Source: Treponema sp.
GTDB lineage: Bacteria > Spirochaetota > Spirochaetia > Treponematales > Breznakiellaceae
DNA: 64,000 nt
Reading direction: 5' to 3'
NCBI GenBank assembly: GCA_009781635.1
Contig: WQXU01000014.1
Location: 1-64,000, forward strand
The notes under the pieces were generated by a model. That model had not been told where the DNA came from, did not search any database, and was given only the letters and a program-made list of their open reading frames with translations. Positions 42,834 through 50,521 of the stretch are shown here, one piece after another. The first letter of the stretch is position 1. The number at the start of each line of letters is the position of its first letter. Made by a program: the position numbers and the translations under genes.

Positions 42834-43124
42834 CTAAAGTTTAACTACATTTATAGCAGCAATAGATAGAATTTGAGATAATATTCGTGGATTGTTATCT
42901 CTATATTGTTGTTTTGCCCGCTCTTCTGCTTCTGATGGTCTAGTTGCCCAAACAGAAACAGTTGCAGATGTGCTACCACCCGTTAAATGTACCGATAAAG
43001 TAACTCTGTACTGAAATTCTTCAGTAGGTTGACACATGTCTTCACCAAAAACCGTAACAACTGGGATTAATAACATTCCGATTACTAATACTATTACCAA
43101 AACTCCAAACCTTCTTTTTTTCAT
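42834..43124 (-). CDS. small secreted protein, single-module paralogue of its neighbour
   Basis: 96 aa. Signal peptide ending VFGED, then EFQYRVTLSVHLTGGSTSAT and ATRPSEAEERAKQQYRDNNP. This matches the first module of the 212-aa protein (Y-x-VT-x, then REAEE-x-A-x-x-QW). GGAG before the ATG. First gene downstream of the two operators at 43153-43200, divergent from the XRE regulator. Confidence 0.65.
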   Translation of the reverse strand: MKKRRFGVLVIVLVIGMLLIPVVTVFGEDMCQPTEEFQYRVTLSVHLTGGSTSATVSVWATRPSEAEERAKQQYRDNNPRILSQILSIAAINVVKL

Positions 43125-43152
43125 AGATTTTCTCCATTAAAATTAAATAATA

Positions 43153-43200
43153 CTCTAAATATAGAGTTGTTTGGCAGTATATCATGCTCTATTTTTAGAG
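43153..43200. promoter_or_regulatory. paired operators between the secreted-protein genes and the XRE regulator
   Basis: Two copies of CTCTA-N4-TAGAG: CTCTAAATATAGAG (43153-43166) and CTCTATTTTTAGAG (43187-43200). Their centres are 34 bp apart, about three helical turns. For the plus-strand regulator, TTGTTT (43167-43172) and TATTTT (43190-43195) with a 17-bp spacer would be flanked and covered by these sites. This is the arrangement expected for autoregulation by the adjacent dimeric XRE protein. Confidence 0.75.
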
Positions 43201-43209
43201 TCAAGAGAA

Positions 43210-43416
43210 ATGGAGCCAGAAACAATAAAAATTATAGAAAATCTCCGAAAAACCAGAATTTCTAAGAAAATTTCTTTACTAAATTTAGCCAATTCCATAG
43301 AAATATCTCATAGTCATTTATATTATATTGAGAGTAAACGAGTTATACCGTCAATTGATATTATTATTAAACTTGTAAAAGCGCTCAATATTAATTTAAA
43401 AACACTTTTAGATTGA
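43210..43416 (+). CDS. XRE-family transcriptional regulator
   Basis: 68 aa. A single HTH_3 domain: IIENLRKTRISKKISLLNLA, ISHSHLYYIESKRVIPSID, KLVKALNINLKTLLD. Minimal repressor size, with no dimerisation tail. The ATG at 43210 is chosen because an upstream ATG would place the operators inside the gene. Likely controls its own promoter and the divergent secreted-protein operon through the CTCTA-N4-TAGAG sites. Confidence 0.82.
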   Translation: MEPETIKIIENLRKTRISKKISLLNLANSIEISHSHLYYIESKRVIPSIDIIIKLVKALNINLKTLLD

Positions 43417-43447
43417 GTACTATTTTTAGGTTATTATTTAAATGACT

Positions 43448-43514
43448 TTCGCATAACTTTTTAGGAGCCTGAGGGTGCTAAAGCGCTTACAGTACTAATC
43501 GCATGTTATGCGAA
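43448..43514. repeat. 10-bp inverted repeats around a 47-bp loop
   Basis: TTCGCATAAC (43448-43457) and GTTATGCGAA (43505-43514) are perfect inverted repeats. The enclosed DNA is more GC-rich than its surroundings. The right arm is followed by GCGGGCTGTTTTTTTA, so it could serve as a terminator for the XRE gene, or it may be a tiny mobile-element relic. Confidence 0.55.
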
Positions 43515-43527
43515 GCGGGCTGTTTTT

Positions 43528-43872
43528 TTATCTTAATAATTTATTTATTAATAAATCTTTTAAATTTCTTCTTGAGTCTATTACTGCCAAAACATTCACA
43601 ATATTACCGTTTATTTTATAATATATTTTCCATGGATCTTCTGTTATCTGTCTGTAATCTTTAATATTTCTTGCTAATAATTCAGGAGCATATGAGCCGC
43701 GATTGGGAAAATGATCCAATGAATTTATTTTATCATATATTTTTTCCATCTTTATTAATGCAGTTTGCGGATTATTTTGAGCTATATAATCAATAATCTC
43801 ATTTATATCGTTTTCTGCATTCTGCGTAATTTTAACAGTATACTTTTCATACTCCTTTGTTTTTTTAGCCAT
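43528..43872 (-). CDS. RelE/ParE-family toxin
   Basis: 114 aa. YTVKITQNAENDINEIIDYI, IYDKINSLDHFPNRGSYAPE and YRQITEDPWKIYYKINGNIV with VLAVIDSRRNLKDLL at the end match the ParE-like fold. May poison gyrase (ParE) or cleave mRNA at the ribosome (RelE); the pattern leans to ParE. Overlaps the antitoxin gene by 8 bp. Confidence 0.85.
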   Translation of the reverse strand: MAKKTKEYEKYTVKITQNAENDINEIIDYIAQNNPQTALIKMEKIYDKINSLDHFPNRGSYAPELLARNIKDYRQITEDPWKIYYKINGNIVNVLAVIDSRRNLKDLLINKLLR

Positions 43873-44149
43873 TTTTTGTTAATTTTTTCCTTAATTTATT
43901 AAATACTTCGTCAGGATCTTTTACATTACCATTTTCAATGTCTTTTTCAGCTATTTTTAATAAACTTAACAGCGCAAATGCGTCTTCATTATCCTGGTAT
44001 GTGTTTATATCCATTAAAACGGCTCTGGCTTCCCCGTTTTGAGTAATAATAATTGGGTTTCTTCGTTCGTTTACATAATCCATCATTTGCGCCGCATTTG
44101 ATTTTACATATGAAATAGGTTTTACGTTTTCTCTTAAATTTAATGCCAT
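43865..44149 (-). CDS. Phd/YefM-family antitoxin
   Basis: 94 aa. VKPISYVKSNAAQMMDYVNE, NPIIITQNGEARAVLMDINT and YQDNEDAFALLSLL are diagnostic. The N-terminal domain binds DNA for autoregulation and the C-terminal tail wraps the toxin. First gene of the pair; promoter at 44168-44196. Confidence 0.87.
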   Translation of the reverse strand: MALNLRENVKPISYVKSNAAQMMDYVNERRNPIIITQNGEARAVLMDINTYQDNEDAFALLSLLKIAEKDIENGNVKDPDEVFNKLRKKLTKNG

Positions 44150-44167
44150 ATATCCCCCAGTACATAT

Positions 44168-44196
44168 AAGATACCATATTTGGTCTTTTATGTCAA
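44168..44196 (-). promoter_or_regulatory. promoter of the Phd/ParE toxin-antitoxin pair
   Basis: Minus strand: perfect TTGACA (44196-44191), 17-bp spacer, TATCTT (44173-44168). An imperfect dyad AAGACCA-AATA-TGGTATCTT overlaps the -10 box and is a likely Phd operator. It shares TTGACAT and ATATGGTATC with the ATPase promoter at 1049. Confidence 0.7.
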
Positions 44197-44261
44197 TAAT
44201 TATTTATTTTTCTGATTTTATGGCACATAACGATACATATACAAAAACTCCAGCTAATAAA

Positions 44262-44420
44262 TTATATAAAACCTGCCATCGCAAGCCGTAATACAGCAGG
44301 GTTAATTGGTGTTTGTCTTACCAGTTTAAACCACCATGAGGGCGCCGCTTGTATGGCGTCCTCATATGACTCATAACGGAACATTTCCGTCAGTTTGCTG
44401 GTATTAGCTTCATTTCCCGT
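44262..44420 (-). pseudogene. unassigned gene tail without a start
   Basis: A frame of 52 codons: ETSKL-like start missing, then LTEMFRYESYEDAIQAAPSW and KLVRQTPINPAVLRLAMAGF before the stop. Its codon texture looks protein-like, but no ATG, GTG or TTG with a ribosome binding site begins it and a TAG lies just upstream. I do not recognise it. The rest of 44197-44497 holds only the promoter of the next gene. Confidence 0.35.
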
Positions 44421-44448
44421 CTATATCACGTAGTGCCTCATTTTATCA

Positions 44449-44476
44449 TTGCAAACAACCGGTTTTTCACTATAAT
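44449..44476 (+). promoter_or_regulatory. probable promoter of the chemoreceptor gene
   Basis: TTGCAA (44449-44454), 16-bp spacer, perfect TATAAT (44471-44476). A GGGG ribosome binding site follows 7 nt before the ATG. Confidence 0.5.
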
Positions 44477-44497
44477 GATTGTTAATGGGGTAATTAT

Positions 44498-46768
44498 ATG
44501 AGATTCCGCAAGACAGGGGTTTTGCTTCTTCTGGTTTTATTGACAGGCAGTCAGGTTTTTGCTCAAAATACCTATGCAGGGGGCGCGCTAACGCTTGGAA
44601 ACTTTGTAATTTATTCCGGTAAATTTACTGACAGAGCCAATATGCTCGCAGCTAATTTTGAATATGCCGGTTTCATTCCATATTACGGAGAAAGTCTTCC
44701 CGGCACAGGCAGGGGCGGCAATAATTATCATGTTTTTAAATCTTTGTTCTATATTGATAATAATCTTCAGGCTTTAGGAGATACTGACAATCTTTCTCTT
44801 TACATAGGCGCGTTTGACATGCCTGTTATTATTTATGTAAATGATATTGTTATCTATAAAAAAGGTTTAATTTTAGAGATTGACGGTGAATACAGTACCG
44901 GAGAAGTTTTTGCAAACCACGTGCCTGTTGCTGCGGGATTACTTAATTCCAATAAGGCAAATACCATCGTTGTCGAAGTGTTTCCCTTGTATGAAGACAG
45001 CTCGCTGCCGGAACTGGTAATAGCGCAGTTTAAAGATAATGCCGGAAAAGTTTTCCTGAAAAACCTTTTGAATGTTCAATTGGTGCTTGCAGCGCAATTT
45101 CTTGCCGTCTTAATCGCAATTTATCAGTTCTTTACTTTTTTCTCCAGGGGAGGCAAAGACAAAAGATATGTGCTGTTTTCACTCTTTTCTCTTTCTTTTG
45201 CGCTTGCATATACCAATATAGGATTTTCATTTGATACGGTACATTATTTATGGCTTGTAAAAATAACACGCTGTTTCCAGATGTTATGCCTTGGATTTTA
45301 TTCTCTGTTTATTATTGAGTCATCCGCGCTGTTCAGTAAAACGAAAAGATATATTATTCCCGCAGTTCTTGCATACAGCCTGGGATGCGCAGTATATGTA
45401 GCTGTTCAGAAGTGCAAGGAAACGGTAAATATTGCCTTTGGCGTTATAGCGAATATTTACTTGACGCCTGTTCTTGTTGTCTGTATTCTTGCTGCAATTG
45501 CCACAATTATTATCATTAAAAATGTAAAATTCATTCCGCTGCTGTTCGCTACATTAATAGTAGTTGCAGCCAGCCTGCGTGATATGCAAATGCTTGCAAA
45601 TGCCATACAGCCAATGTTCTGGTTCGGGCCTTATGCCTTTTTATGTCTTGTTATTGTTATATATGCAATCCTTGTTATTGAAGAAGCCGGAATATATAAA
45701 AAGTCGTTGAAAATTTCTGTAGAGATAGAAGAGAAAAATCAGTCGCTCAATATGCTTCTTGATAATATTTTAAAGGTTACAAAACGTTCCGGAGTTTCAA
45801 ACCAGCAGCTTGATACAAGCATAACAAACACAATCAATATAATGACGGATTACACAGAGAGCAACAAACAGCTTGATGAAACAATTCTGTCTCAGTTTGA
45901 GTTAATAAATAAAATGATTGACAATGTTTCCGACAGGGTAAAGGAATCTGTCGATAAAATACCACGGGCTGTCGAAAGTCAGATACAGGTTGTAGAGCAA
46001 ACCAATAAAATAATGACAGCCATGAATGATGATATTCATCAGATGACAGGCGACTCCGTTAAAACAAGCGATTACGCAAACCAGCTTGCTTTATTGGCGG
46101 TAGAAAGCCGGGAACTTGTTGTTGAATCCAAAAAAAACATGGAACTTATTTCAGATAACTCTGCATTTTTAAACAAGCTGCTTGAAGCGATGGATGACAT
46201 TTCCGAAAAGACAAACATGCTTTCGTTTAATGCATCAATCGAGGCTGCACGCGCGGGAGCTTCCGGAAAAGGTTTTGCGGTTGTCGCTACGGAAATCCGT
46301 CAGCTTGCTGAAAAATCAAGATCGACATTAACGGAAAGTTTTTCAAATATCAAAGGCATGATGGACACAGTTAAAGAGGGGATAGAGCTGTCAAACAAGG
46401 TAACGCAGAGGCTTCTTACAATTATTGAGAATTCCGAAAAGTCTTCAGAAATGATTGACAATATAACTGTAAATATGAAAAAACAGCAGGATGAATCGGA
46501 AGCCATAAGAACGGGTATGAATGAACTTTTAAACAGCACCAGTCAGATACGGGGATTAGCAGAGATGGAACATACGGAAAATATTAATTTGATTGAATCG
46601 CTGTCAAAAATACATAACTTCTTTCAGCAGGTTTCCGGCATGATCGACTCCCAGGTTAAAAACGAAAAATCCATTACTGAATCCATACAAACAATTAAGG
46701 ATGTAATGATCGAAAATAAAAAGAATACGCAAATTCTTATAGAAACTACAAGCGCGATCCAAAAATAA
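44498..46768 (+). CDS. methyl-accepting chemotaxis protein with 7TM sensor
   Basis: 756 aa. Signal peptide ending VFAQ, a periplasmic beta-sandwich sensor (about 25-185), seven membrane helices (about 190-400) as in 7TMR-DISM proteins, then a coiled-coil signalling domain. The hairpin tip is EKTNMLSFNASIEAARAGAS followed by GKGFAVVATEIRQLAEKS, which binds CheA/CheW. No HAMP domain is seen between membrane and signalling parts. Probably senses a carbohydrate-like ligand; ligand unknown. The adenosyltransferase gene follows by 13 bp. Confidence 0.87.
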   Translation: MRFRKTGVLLLLVLLTGSQVFAQNTYAGGALTLGNFVIYSGKFTDRANMLAANFEYAGFIPYYGESLPGTGRGGNNYHVFKSLFYIDNNLQALGDTDNLSLYIGAFDMPVIIYVNDIVIYKKGLILEIDGEYSTGEVFANHVPVAAGLLNSNKANTIVVEVFPLYEDSSLPELVIAQFKDNAGKVFLKNLLNVQLVLAAQFLAVLIAIYQFFTFFSRGGKDKRYVLFSLFSLSFALAYTNIGFSFDTVHYLWLVKITRCFQMLCLGFYSLFIIESSALFSKTKRYIIPAVLAYSLGCAVYVAVQKCKETVNIAFGVIANIYLTPVLVVCILAAIATIIIIKNVKFIPLLFATLIVVAASLRDMQMLANAIQPMFWFGPYAFLCLVIVIYAILVIEEAGIYKKSLKISVEIEEKNQSLNMLLDNILKVTKRSGVSNQQLDTSITNTINIMTDYTESNKQLDETILSQFELINKMIDNVSDRVKESVDKIPRAVESQIQVVEQTNKIMTAMNDDIHQMTGDSVKTSDYANQLALLAVESRELVVESKKNMELISDNSAFLNKLLEAMDDISEKTNMLSFNASIEAARAGASGKGFAVVATEIRQLAEKSRSTLTESFSNIKGMMDTVKEGIELSNKVTQRLLTIIENSEKSSEMIDNITVNMKKQQDESEAIRTGMNELLNSTSQIRGLAEMEHTENINLIESLSKIHNFFQQVSGMIDSQVKNEKSITESIQTIKDVMIENKKNTQILIETTSAIQK

Positions 46769-46781
46769 GAGCGGATAAGTT

Positions 46782-47321
46782 ATGAGTGATAGTAAAGAAA
46801 CATATGGTTTAGGAGGCTGGAAAATGTCAAAGAATGACAATTTGATACATTTTATCGGCACTGCCGATGAGCTTAACGCGCATCTGGGACTTGTCAGGGC
46901 AATACTTGCAAATGAAAACGCATGGCAGTTCTCATGGGCGCACGCCTGCGGATTCATCGAAAAAATACAGAAAAACCTGATGAAGATGATGTCTCATGTT
47001 TCCGACACTAAAAATGAAAATTATTATTTTGTTAAAGCTGAAGTTTCGGAAATAAACAGGGAAATTGCAAGGCTTTTGGAAAGCATTCCAAAGCAGAAAA
47101 AATTCAGCATTCCCGGTAAAAATATTATAGAAGCGCAGATTCAGATAGCAAGGACGGTAGCAAGAAGGACAGAGAGGCTGTATTCAGCAATTTATGAAGA
47201 GCATTCACTTTGCCCCAATGCCGGAGAGTATTTAAATAAATTATCGGATTATCTTTATTATTTATCGCAGCAGGAGTCACTGGTAAACGTTAATTTCATA
47301 AATCAAATTACCGGTATATAA
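46782..47321 (+). CDS. cob(I)alamin adenosyltransferase, PduO type
   Basis: 179 aa. MSKNDNLIHFIGTADELNAH matches the ATP-binding N-terminus, FSIPGKNIIEAQIQIARTVA then RRTERLYSA carries the conserved Arg motif, and NKLSDYLYYLSQQ ends the active site. Makes adenosylcobalamin from cob(I)alamin and ATP. The usual TGDxGxTGL start is degenerate (ETYGLGG). Downstream of the chemoreceptor gene in the same direction; B12 enzymes are not in this window. Confidence 0.82.
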   Translation: MSDSKETYGLGGWKMSKNDNLIHFIGTADELNAHLGLVRAILANENAWQFSWAHACGFIEKIQKNLMKMMSHVSDTKNENYYFVKAEVSEINREIARLLESIPKQKKFSIPGKNIIEAQIQIARTVARRTERLYSAIYEEHSLCPNAGEYLNKLSDYLYYLSQQESLVNVNFINQITGI

Positions 47322-47369
47322 ACCTGATGCGCAAACGGATAACTTGATTTCAAGCGGTATCTAAAAAAA

Positions 47370-48731
47370 TCACATGGTTTCATATAATGTTTCAATTAAT
47401 TCTGAAACATCTGCAGAAATCGTTTTTGCGTTTATTTCCCTTTCCATCGCGCGCGCAAGGGAATCGGGCATTGATACAGGACCTGTAAGGGGTTCTACAA
47501 CTTCCGAAAATTTTGCAGGATGCGCAGTACTGAATATCCCAATAGCTCCTTCTTTAATTTTATTTTCAGCAAGAAGTTTGTCTGTGCCTTTCCAGCCTAC
47601 TGCGCTGTGCGGATCAAGAATGTATCCGGCTTCCCGGGCTATGCGTAAAATTGTTTCTTTTGTTTCATCGTCGCTGACAGATACGCCAAGTATTATCCGC
47701 CGCATTTCATCCCATGAAAAATGCGCAGACATTCTCTCAAAGTTACTGGGCGCGCCTACATCCATCGCATTGGAAATGGTTGTCTGTGATATCCGCGCAA
47801 GATATTCGCCGGAATCAAGATAATCGGGAACCGTCTTGTTTATATTTGTAGCTGCAATAAATTGATTTACGGGAGCTCCCATTTTCATTGCATAAAGTCC
47901 TGCTGTCAAATTGCCGAAGTTCCCTGAGGGAACGCAAAGCGTGACAGGTGAACCCCGCCGCGGAGTAATGCAAGCCTTTAAGCCTGTACGAGGCGTTGCA
48001 TTTCCGTCAGGATCGGTCAAGCCTGCAAAAGCCCTTCCTGCTGCTGCCGAGTAGTAAACAGCCTGAGGAATAAGGCGGCTTATATTGATTGAGTTGGCGG
48101 ATGATAAGGCCGCGCGTTTTTTTAAAGGATCATTTGAAAGCGCCGCTTTCACAAGCCTTTGGCAATCATCAAAACTGCCCTCTACGGCAATGGCGCTTAT
48201 GTTATTGCCAAGGCCTGCAATCTGCCTTTCCTGCAAAGGTGATACGCGGCCTTTTGGGTATAAAACAGTGACAAAAATGCCTTCTACGCCTAAAAACCCG
48301 TCTGCGACAGCGCCTCCTGTATCGCCGGATGTTGCAACAAGTATTCTTAAGGGCCTGTCCTCGCCGCGGCGCAGATATGAAAATGCGCGCGCCATAAAAC
48401 GGGCGCCGAAATCTTTAAAAGCCGCAGTCGGCCCGTGAAAGAGTTCTGATACATAACGGTCTGCGACAGCTATTAATGGTGCTGTAAATGTAAATGCCGA
48501 CTGGACAATTTCGGATAACGCATTACCGGGAATTTCATCCTTTACATATGGTTTAATCGTTTCAAAGGCAATATCGCGGAAATCCATCGATCCAAGCGAT
48601 GAACGCACCTGCTCAGAATATTGAGGTATTTCCTCAGGTACAAAAAGCCCTCCGTCCGGGGCAAGGCCGGAAAGAGCTGCAGATGCGAAATTTACAGTTT
48701 CATTTTTATTTCTTGTACTATAATAATACAT
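47370..48731 (-). CDS. thrC: threonine synthase
   Basis: 453 aa. PLP-dependent conversion of O-phospho-L-homoserine to threonine. HGPTAAFKDFGARFMARAF holds the PLP lysine; ILVATSGDTGGAVADGFLG, VALCVPSGNFGN-like SPVTLCVPSGNFGNLTAG and GVSVSDDETKETI follow. Length fits the E. coli-type ThrC. Start matches the family N-terminus (YYSTRNKNETVNFASAAL). GAGG 6 nt before the ATG. Single gene, divergent from infA. Confidence 0.95.
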   Translation of the reverse strand: MYYYSTRNKNETVNFASAALSGLAPDGGLFVPEEIPQYSEQVRSSLGSMDFRDIAFETIKPYVKDEIPGNALSEIVQSAFTFTAPLIAVADRYVSELFHGPTAAFKDFGARFMARAFSYLRRGEDRPLRILVATSGDTGGAVADGFLGVEGIFVTVLYPKGRVSPLQERQIAGLGNNISAIAVEGSFDDCQRLVKAALSNDPLKKRAALSSANSINISRLIPQAVYYSAAAGRAFAGLTDPDGNATPRTGLKACITPRRGSPVTLCVPSGNFGNLTAGLYAMKMGAPVNQFIAATNINKTVPDYLDSGEYLARISQTTISNAMDVGAPSNFERMSAHFSWDEMRRIILGVSVSDDETKETILRIAREAGYILDPHSAVGWKGTDKLLAENKIKEGAIGIFSTAHPAKFSEVVEPLTGPVSMPDSLARAMEREINAKTISADVSELIETLYETM

Positions 48732-48799
48732 AATAACCTCTATTTATGCAGTTTGTTAATCGGATGCGATACATCAGGTATTCTACCATATTGTTACAA

Positions 48800-48829
48800 T
48801 TGACATAAAGGGGTTTTCTAAGATAACAT
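48800..48829 (+). promoter_or_regulatory. probable infA promoter
   Basis: TTGACA (48800-48805), 18-bp spacer, TAACAT (48824-48829). A TATAAT at 48829-48834 lies 23 bp from the -35 box and would be a poor partner. The AAGGAG of infA follows. Confidence 0.45.
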
Positions 48830-48847
48830 ATAATATAAGGAGTATAT

Positions 48848-49072
48848 GTGGCGAAAGAAGAAGCTATAGAAGTAGAAGGCGTTGTAAGAGAGGCTCTTCC
48901 CAATACCATGTTCAGGGTGGAACTGGATAATCAAAACGGGCATTTGATATTGGCTCATTTATCCGGTAAAATGCGAAAACACTATATCCGTATTGTTCCG
49001 GGTGACAGGGTCAGAGTTGCCCTTTCACCCTACGATCTTAGCAGAGGCAGGATTATTTATCGCGAGCGGTAA
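48848..49072 (+). CDS. infA: translation initiation factor IF-1 (GTG start)
   Basis: 74 aa, S1/OB fold. [40 protein letters not shown] and [20 protein letters not shown] are typical. Binds the 30S A site during initiation. AAGGAG lies 5 nt before the GTG. Followed by the Hpt gene after 26 bp. Confidence 0.96.
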   Translation: MAKEEAIEVEGVVREALPNTMFRVELDNQNGHLILAHLSGKMRKHYIRIVPGDRVRVALSPYDLSRGRIIYRER

Positions 49073-49098
49073 TCACAATTATTAACAAGAGGGTTTTT

Positions 49099-49443
49099 AT
49101 GGCTGATGATACAATTTACGTTAATGTTGAAGAAGGCTCAAAAAGGGTAATGAATAACATCAAGCTTTATGTCAAATTACTTGCCAAATTCAAACTTGAT
49201 TCAACCTGTAAGGAAGTTGAAGACGCTCTTGCTGAGGGAAATATGGAAAAGGCCCAGAATGCGGCGCACACATTAAAGGGTCTTACGGCAAATCTTTCGC
49301 TTTCCGAATTGTACAAACAATGTCTGGAACTTGAAACACAAATAAAGAACGGCTCTGTTCAGGAAGAGCAGCTTGAAATTGTAAAAAATGTCTATGAAAT
49401 GACATTAACAGAAGTAGATAGGATTTTAACATTATATGCTTGA
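49099..49443 (+). CDS. Hpt-domain phosphotransfer protein
   Basis: 114 aa, helical bundle. The phosphorylated His lies in NAAHTLKGLTANLSLSELY, matching the Hpt HxxKG motif. Stand-alone Hpt, so it must take phosphate from a hybrid kinase encoded elsewhere. Its 3' end overlaps the response regulator gene by 8 bp, which strongly suggests that this is its partner. Confidence 0.87.
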   Translation: MADDTIYVNVEEGSKRVMNNIKLYVKLLAKFKLDSTCKEVEDALAEGNMEKAQNAAHTLKGLTANLSLSELYKQCLELETQIKNGSVQEEQLEIVKNVYEMTLTEVDRILTLYA

Positions 49444-50491
49444 AAATACCCCAACAGTACTGGTTGTAGATGACGTTGACACAAATGTATTGATTCTCGA
49501 AGAAATACTAAAAGACGATTATAATATTATTACTGCGTCCAACGGCAAGGAAGCGCTGGAATTACTCCAGGTAACAAATCCTCTTCCAAAAATAATATTA
49601 TTGGATCTCATTATGCCCCATATGAACGGAAGAGAGCTTTTTGATATTTTAAAAACAGATAATACATTCAAAAGGATACCGGTTATTTTTATCACTGTAG
49701 AAAATGAATCTGAAAGTGAACTGCTGGATGCCGGCGCCGTTGATTTTATAAATAAGCCGTTCCGTCCGGAAATTGTAAGGTTGAGGGTAAGAAACCAGAT
49801 AGAGTTAAAAAATTACAGCGATAATCTGGAAGAAATAGTTGCATATAAAACCGCCGAAGCTACCAAAACTCTTGAGAATGCGCTTCAGGGGCTTGCAAAC
49901 GTAATTGAACACCGCGATTTGGAATCCGGCGAGCACGTTAAAAGAACACAGTTGTTTGTAAAGGCATTAATTGATTACTTTTTGGAAACAGATTCCTGTT
50001 ATGCCGAGGAACTAAGAAAACTCCAGCCTGACATAATAATGAAATCCATGGCCCTCCATGATGTCGGGAAAATTGCAATACCGGATAAAATTCTTTTGAA
50101 ACCCGGTAAGCTCGATCCTGATGAATATGAAATGATGAAAACCCATACAACGCGCGGCAGGGAAATTATCCATGAACTTGGCGATGTTAATTCATCACTG
50201 TATCTTAAACATTGCGAAGACATCTGTTACGGTCATCATGAGCGCTGGGACGGCATGGGTTATCCAAACCGGTTAAAGGGTGAGGAGATACCATTAACCG
50301 CCCGCCTTGCAGCCTTGGCTGATGTTTACGATGCGCTTGTTTGCGCGCGTGTTTACAAATCTGCAATGCCGTACGATGAAGCGTTAAAAATAATCGCAGA
50401 CGGAAAAGGCACCCAGTTTGATCCTGTTATCGTTGATGCTGTTATACAAATACAGGACAGATTCAAAGAGATTTCACAAAAATACAAATAA
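49436..50491 (+). CDS. response regulator with HD-GYP c-di-GMP phosphodiesterase domain
   Basis: 351 aa. Receiver domain (about 1-125): acidic pocket VLVVDDVD, phosphorylated Asp in ILLDLIMPHMNGREL, Lys in DFINKPFRP. A short coiled linker leads to HD-GYP: HRDLESGEHVKRTQ, SMALHDVGKIAIPD (HD), YGHHERWDGMGYPN (HH and GYP). All catalytic motifs are intact, so c-di-GMP hydrolysis is expected. Paired with the upstream Hpt protein. Confidence 0.93.
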   Translation: MLENTPTVLVVDDVDTNVLILEEILKDDYNIITASNGKEALELLQVTNPLPKIILLDLIMPHMNGRELFDILKTDNTFKRIPVIFITVENESESELLDAGAVDFINKPFRPEIVRLRVRNQIELKNYSDNLEEIVAYKTAEATKTLENALQGLANVIEHRDLESGEHVKRTQLFVKALIDYFLETDSCYAEELRKLQPDIIMKSMALHDVGKIAIPDKILLKPGKLDPDEYEMMKTHTTRGREIIHELGDVNSSLYLKHCEDICYGHHERWDGMGYPNRLKGEEIPLTARLAALADVYDALVCARVYKSAMPYDEALKIIADGKGTQFDPVIVDAVIQIQDRFKEISQKYK

Positions 50492-50521
50492 TGCTGGATA
50501 ATAAATAAAGGAGAAAGCATC

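Noticed and set aside
44221-44240. Sigma-54 promoter (TGGCAC-N5-TTGC)
   Set aside because: TGGCAC at about 44221 is not followed by a TTGC element at the right distance; no convincing -24/-12 site was found in the window despite rpoN.
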